A stretch of 8,243 nucleotides of DNA from Actinomycetes bacterium (GTDB lineage Bacteria; Actinomycetota; Actinomycetes; Actinomycetales; Cellulomonadaceae). The position numbers were made by a program, and so were the translations under genes. The stretch lies in assembly GCA_023425905.1 (NCBI GenBank), contig JAFABT010000354.1, positions 1 to 8,243 of the forward strand, written 5' to 3'. The notes beneath the pieces are model-generated. The model saw only the letters and a list, made by a program, of their open reading frames with translations, had not been told where the DNA came from and ran no database searches. Shown piece by piece: positions 6,717-8,243 of the stretch (the stretch's first letter is position 1; every line of letters begins with the position of its first letter).

Positions 6717-7576
6717 CGCGCGGGCCCGTCGTCGGAGGTGGCCTCGACCGGCGCGAGCTCGGGGCGCTTCGGGTGCCGGGCGTCGCCGCTCGACCTGCCG
6801 CGCAGCCGCCGCGTCGCCCACGGCACCGCGTGCTCGCGTAGCCAGCGGGAGTCCTCGGCGAGCCGGGTTGCACGGGAGACCGCGGGAAGCGGTGTGAGCG
6901 GGTCGTCCCACGCGGGGTCGTCGGGCTCGAGCCCGAGGGCGACGAGTGCGCCCTGGGCGATGCGCGCGTGACCGTCGGTCGTGAGGTGGATGCGGTCGGC
7001 GTCCCACATGCGCCAGTCCCGCAGCGAGCGCATGCCCCACATGTCGAGGACGGCGGCGCCGTGGCGGCGGGCGATCGTCCACACATGCGCGTTGAAGACA
7101 CCCGTCCGGGAGCGGGTGCGGCGGACGAGGGGTGAGTCGCGAGTGTCCATCCCGGTGCACAGCAGAACGTCGCAACCGTCGCCGCGCAGCCCCGCGACGA
7201 CCTGCTCGAGGTCGGCCGCGAGCCGGTCCGGGTCGGCGTCGGGGCGGAGCAGGTCGTTGCCACCGCCGATGACGGAGACGAGGTCGGGGGCCATGCGTCG
7301 TGCGGGCGGCACCTGCTCGAGCAGCAGGGGGCGCAGGAGGCGCCCGCGTACCGCGAGGTTGGCGTACTCGAGCGGTGCGAGCCCTGCGGCGGTACGACGT
7401 CGGGACAGCGCGAGGGCGAGCTGGTCCGCCCACCCGCGGCACGGCCCGTCGGGGTCGGGCTGGTCCCAGAGGCCTTCGGTGAAGGAGTCGCCGAGGGCGA
7501 CGAAGCGCGTCCAGGGAGGGCTCTGCTGCGAGTGGGCCATCGGTGCGGGGGTGACCTGTCGCAGTTCTCCTGTCAT
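6713..7576 (-). CDS. SGNH/GDSL-family hydrolase (esterase or lipase-like)
   Basis: This 287-residue protein has all SGNH blocks: I, FVALGDSFTEG with nucleophile S31; II, NLAVRGR with G78; III, GGGND with N107; V, DADRIHLT with D194 and H197. It therefore should be a serine ester hydrolase; the substrate (acyl ester, acetylated sugar or lipid) is unknown. No signal peptide or membrane helix is evident, so it is probably cytoplasmic. A basic C-terminal extension (about 240-287) follows the catalytic core. Start choice is uncertain: the ATG at 7576 is preferred because a -10-like CACAAT (7588 to 7583 on the minus strand) ends 6 bases before it, suggesting a leaderless mRNA. The ATG at 7540 (MAHSQQ) gives a 12-residue shorter protein but has no ribosome binding site. 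The gene overlaps the dehydrogenase by ATGA. Confidence 0.9.
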
Positions 7577-7740
7577 GGGCACATTGTGCTCCGCCGTTGC
7601 GGCGACGGCCGGTCGGATGTCACCCGAAAGGGCCGGCCCGGAGGGTGTCCGCCACGCGAGACGCGCCCTACGCTTGGGTACTACAACCCAGGACGGGTTG
7701 GGTGCCCACACCCAGGGGCCGGCACATGGAGGTGGCGAAC
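7577..7740. promoter_or_regulatory. divergent control region of SGNH hydrolase and small secreted protein
   Basis: This 164-base gap separates two divergent genes. Leftward, minus-strand CACAAT (7588 to 7583) lies 6 bases from the hydrolase ATG. Rightward, a run of TGGGT/ACCCA palindromes (7675-7714) is followed by GGAGGTGG (7728-7735), a near-ideal Shine-Dalgarno sequence 5-6 bases before the ATG at 7741. A TA-rich spot, TACTACAAC (7679-7687), inside the first palindrome is the best -10 candidate for the rightward gene. Confidence 0.45.
7675..7714. repeat. two copies of palindrome TGGGT-N6-ACCCA, 24 bp apart
   Basis: Copy 1 is TGGGT (7675-7679), ACTACA, ACCCA (7686-7690). Copy 2 is TGGGT (7699-7703), GCCCAC, ACCCA (7710-7714), whose arms extend one more base pair. 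Both are 16 bp and their starts are 24 bp apart. The space between also gives CAACCC-AGGAC-GGGTTG (7684-7700), so alternative hairpins are possible. The arrangement resembles a double dimer-binding operator, or a leader structure if transcribed. Confidence 0.6.
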
Positions 7741-8136
7741 ATGGGGGCAGTCTCGTCGGTCGCACGCCGCTCCGGCACCCGAGCCTGGTGGGCGGGAGCC
7801 CTCGTCGCAGTGTCCTGCGCAGGGCTGTGGTCCTCCGCCCAGGCGGCGGAGCACGAGGCCGCGATGGCGCCCTCCACCTGCGCGGCGACGGGGCTCGACA
7901 CGTCCAACCGCGTCGACTGGTCCGCAGAGATCGCCGGCTTCGCGGTCACGGGCGTCGAACTCCTCGCCGTCCCCACCGGGTGCGAGGGACGCGTCGCGGT
8001 CGTCACCGTGCACGACGCGGACGGGGACGTCGTCGGCAGCGCGACCGGCGCGCTCGTCGCAGGCGGGGTCGTCGCCCTTCCCGCCCCCGTTCCCGCCGAC
8101 GGGGTCGCCGTCGTCCGGACGAGCATCCTCGGCTGA
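7741..8136 (+). CDS. small secreted protein sharing the two-cysteine module
   Basis: This 131-residue protein has an exported leader: Arg residues at 9, 10 and 14, a hydrophobic core (about 15-30) and a probable signal-peptidase site at AQA-A (33-36). The mature part (about 36-131) has two cysteines, C47 and C81, and strand-like hydrophobic stretches. The portion GCEGRVAVVTVHDADGDVVG and the strands after it match in pattern the cysteine-containing modules of the proteins at 3560 and 4665. No known family was recognised. The ATG at 7741 is chosen because GGAGGTGG (7728-7735) is optimally spaced; in-frame ATGs at 7726 and 7597 would add non-signal-like residues and span the palindromic control region. 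C26 in the leader is not in an acceptable lipobox. A SipW-type or general signal peptidase could process it. Its gene stands alone, convergent with ung. Confidence 0.75.
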   Translation: MGAVSSVARRSGTRAWWAGALVAVSCAGLWSSAQAAEHEAAMAPSTCAATGLDTSNRVDWSAEIAGFAVTGVELLAVPTGCEGRVAVVTVHDADGDVVGSATGALVAGGVVALPAPVPADGVAVVRTSILG

Positions 8137-8145
8137 CCTCGCCGA
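8129..8145. terminator. possible short hairpin between convergent genes
   Basis: TCGGC (8129-8133) pairs with GCCGA (8141-8145) around a 7-base loop that holds the stop codon at 8134-8136. It lies in the 14-base gap and gene end between the small secreted protein and ung. The stem is short, so the call is tentative. Confidence 0.3.
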
Positions 8146-8150
8146 CGACC

Positions 8151-8243
8151 TCACCCCTCGAGCGACCACCGCACAGGCGGGGCGCCCTGCTCCGCGAGCA
8201 GCGCGTTCACCGCCGAGAACGGGCGCGACCCGAAGAAGCCGCG
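8151..8243 (-). CDS. ung: uracil-DNA glycosylase, C-terminal end (partial)
   Basis: The minus strand reads 30 residues to the stop at 8151-8153. They contain RGFFGSRPFSAVNALL, then EQGAPPVRWSL. This matches the conserved end of family 1 uracil-DNA glycosylase (E. coli Ung has RGFFGCNHFVLAN and then PIDW), including the helix after the DNA-intercalation loop. The enzyme removes uracil from DNA to begin base excision repair. The catalytic Asp and His motifs lie beyond the window edge. Only the C-terminus is visible, but the match is distinctive. Confidence 0.85.
   Translation of the reverse strand, partial: RGFFGSRPFSAVNALLAEQGAPPVRWSLEG

Noticed and set aside
7597..7740. N-terminal extension of the 7741 protein from ATG 7597 or 7726
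   Set aside because: It would translate through the palindromic control region and put non-signal sequence before the signal peptide; GGAGGTGG is placed for the ATG at 7741.
7801..7820. Possible lipoprotein box at C26 of the 7741 protein
   Set aside because: The residues before the Cys are A-V-S, lacking the required Leu/Val/Ile at -3, and a better signal-peptidase site (AQA-A) follows.

Overview
The window is very GC-rich, has dense C/G-ending codons and carries typical actinobacterial families. It most likely comes from an actinobacterium, and protein style and layout suggest Micrococcales, perhaps near Cellulomonas. That placement is inference. I see no mobile element, phage gene, CRISPR array or rRNA, and the region reads as ordinary chromosome. 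It holds the ends of two genes, one tRNA and eight complete protein genes.

Layout from left to right: the 3' end of a membrane-protein gene (1-126); a membrane-anchored DsbA-like thiol:disulfide oxidoreductase (248-1144); tRNA-Thr(UGU) (1250-1321); a LuxR-type response regulator on the minus strand (1347-2045), divergent from its likely partner, a four-helix membrane histidine kinase (2148-3323). Next comes a plus-strand export cluster: a small secreted protein with a SipW-substrate-like leader (3560-4033), a SipW/archaeal-type signal peptidase I with a Ser-His active site (4057-4668), and a 373-residue secreted protein (4665-5786) that overlaps the peptidase by ATGA. A compact hairpin enclosing both stop codons separates this from a minus-strand pair coupled by ATGA: an SGNH hydrolase (6713-7576) followed by a D-2-hydroxyacid dehydrogenase (5793-6716). 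Divergent from the pair is another small secreted protein (7741-8136), and the window ends in the C-terminal codons of uracil-DNA glycosylase on the minus strand (8151-8243).

The most notable observation is that the three secreted proteins (3560, 4665 and 7741) appear to share one small two-cysteine, beta-rich module, although one lies about 2 kb from the others beyond two unrelated metabolic genes. The 4665 protein additionally carries two copies of a second cysteine-bracketed module. Together with the dedicated peptidase, this looks like a surface or extracellular-matrix export locus comparable in logic to Bacillus TasA-SipW, but with different substrates. The adjacent two-component system is a plausible regulator and the upstream DsbA-like protein a plausible source of disulfides; both links rest on proximity only. 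Upstream of the outlying 7741 gene are two copies of the palindrome TGGGT-N6-ACCCA exactly 24 bp apart, a possible operator.
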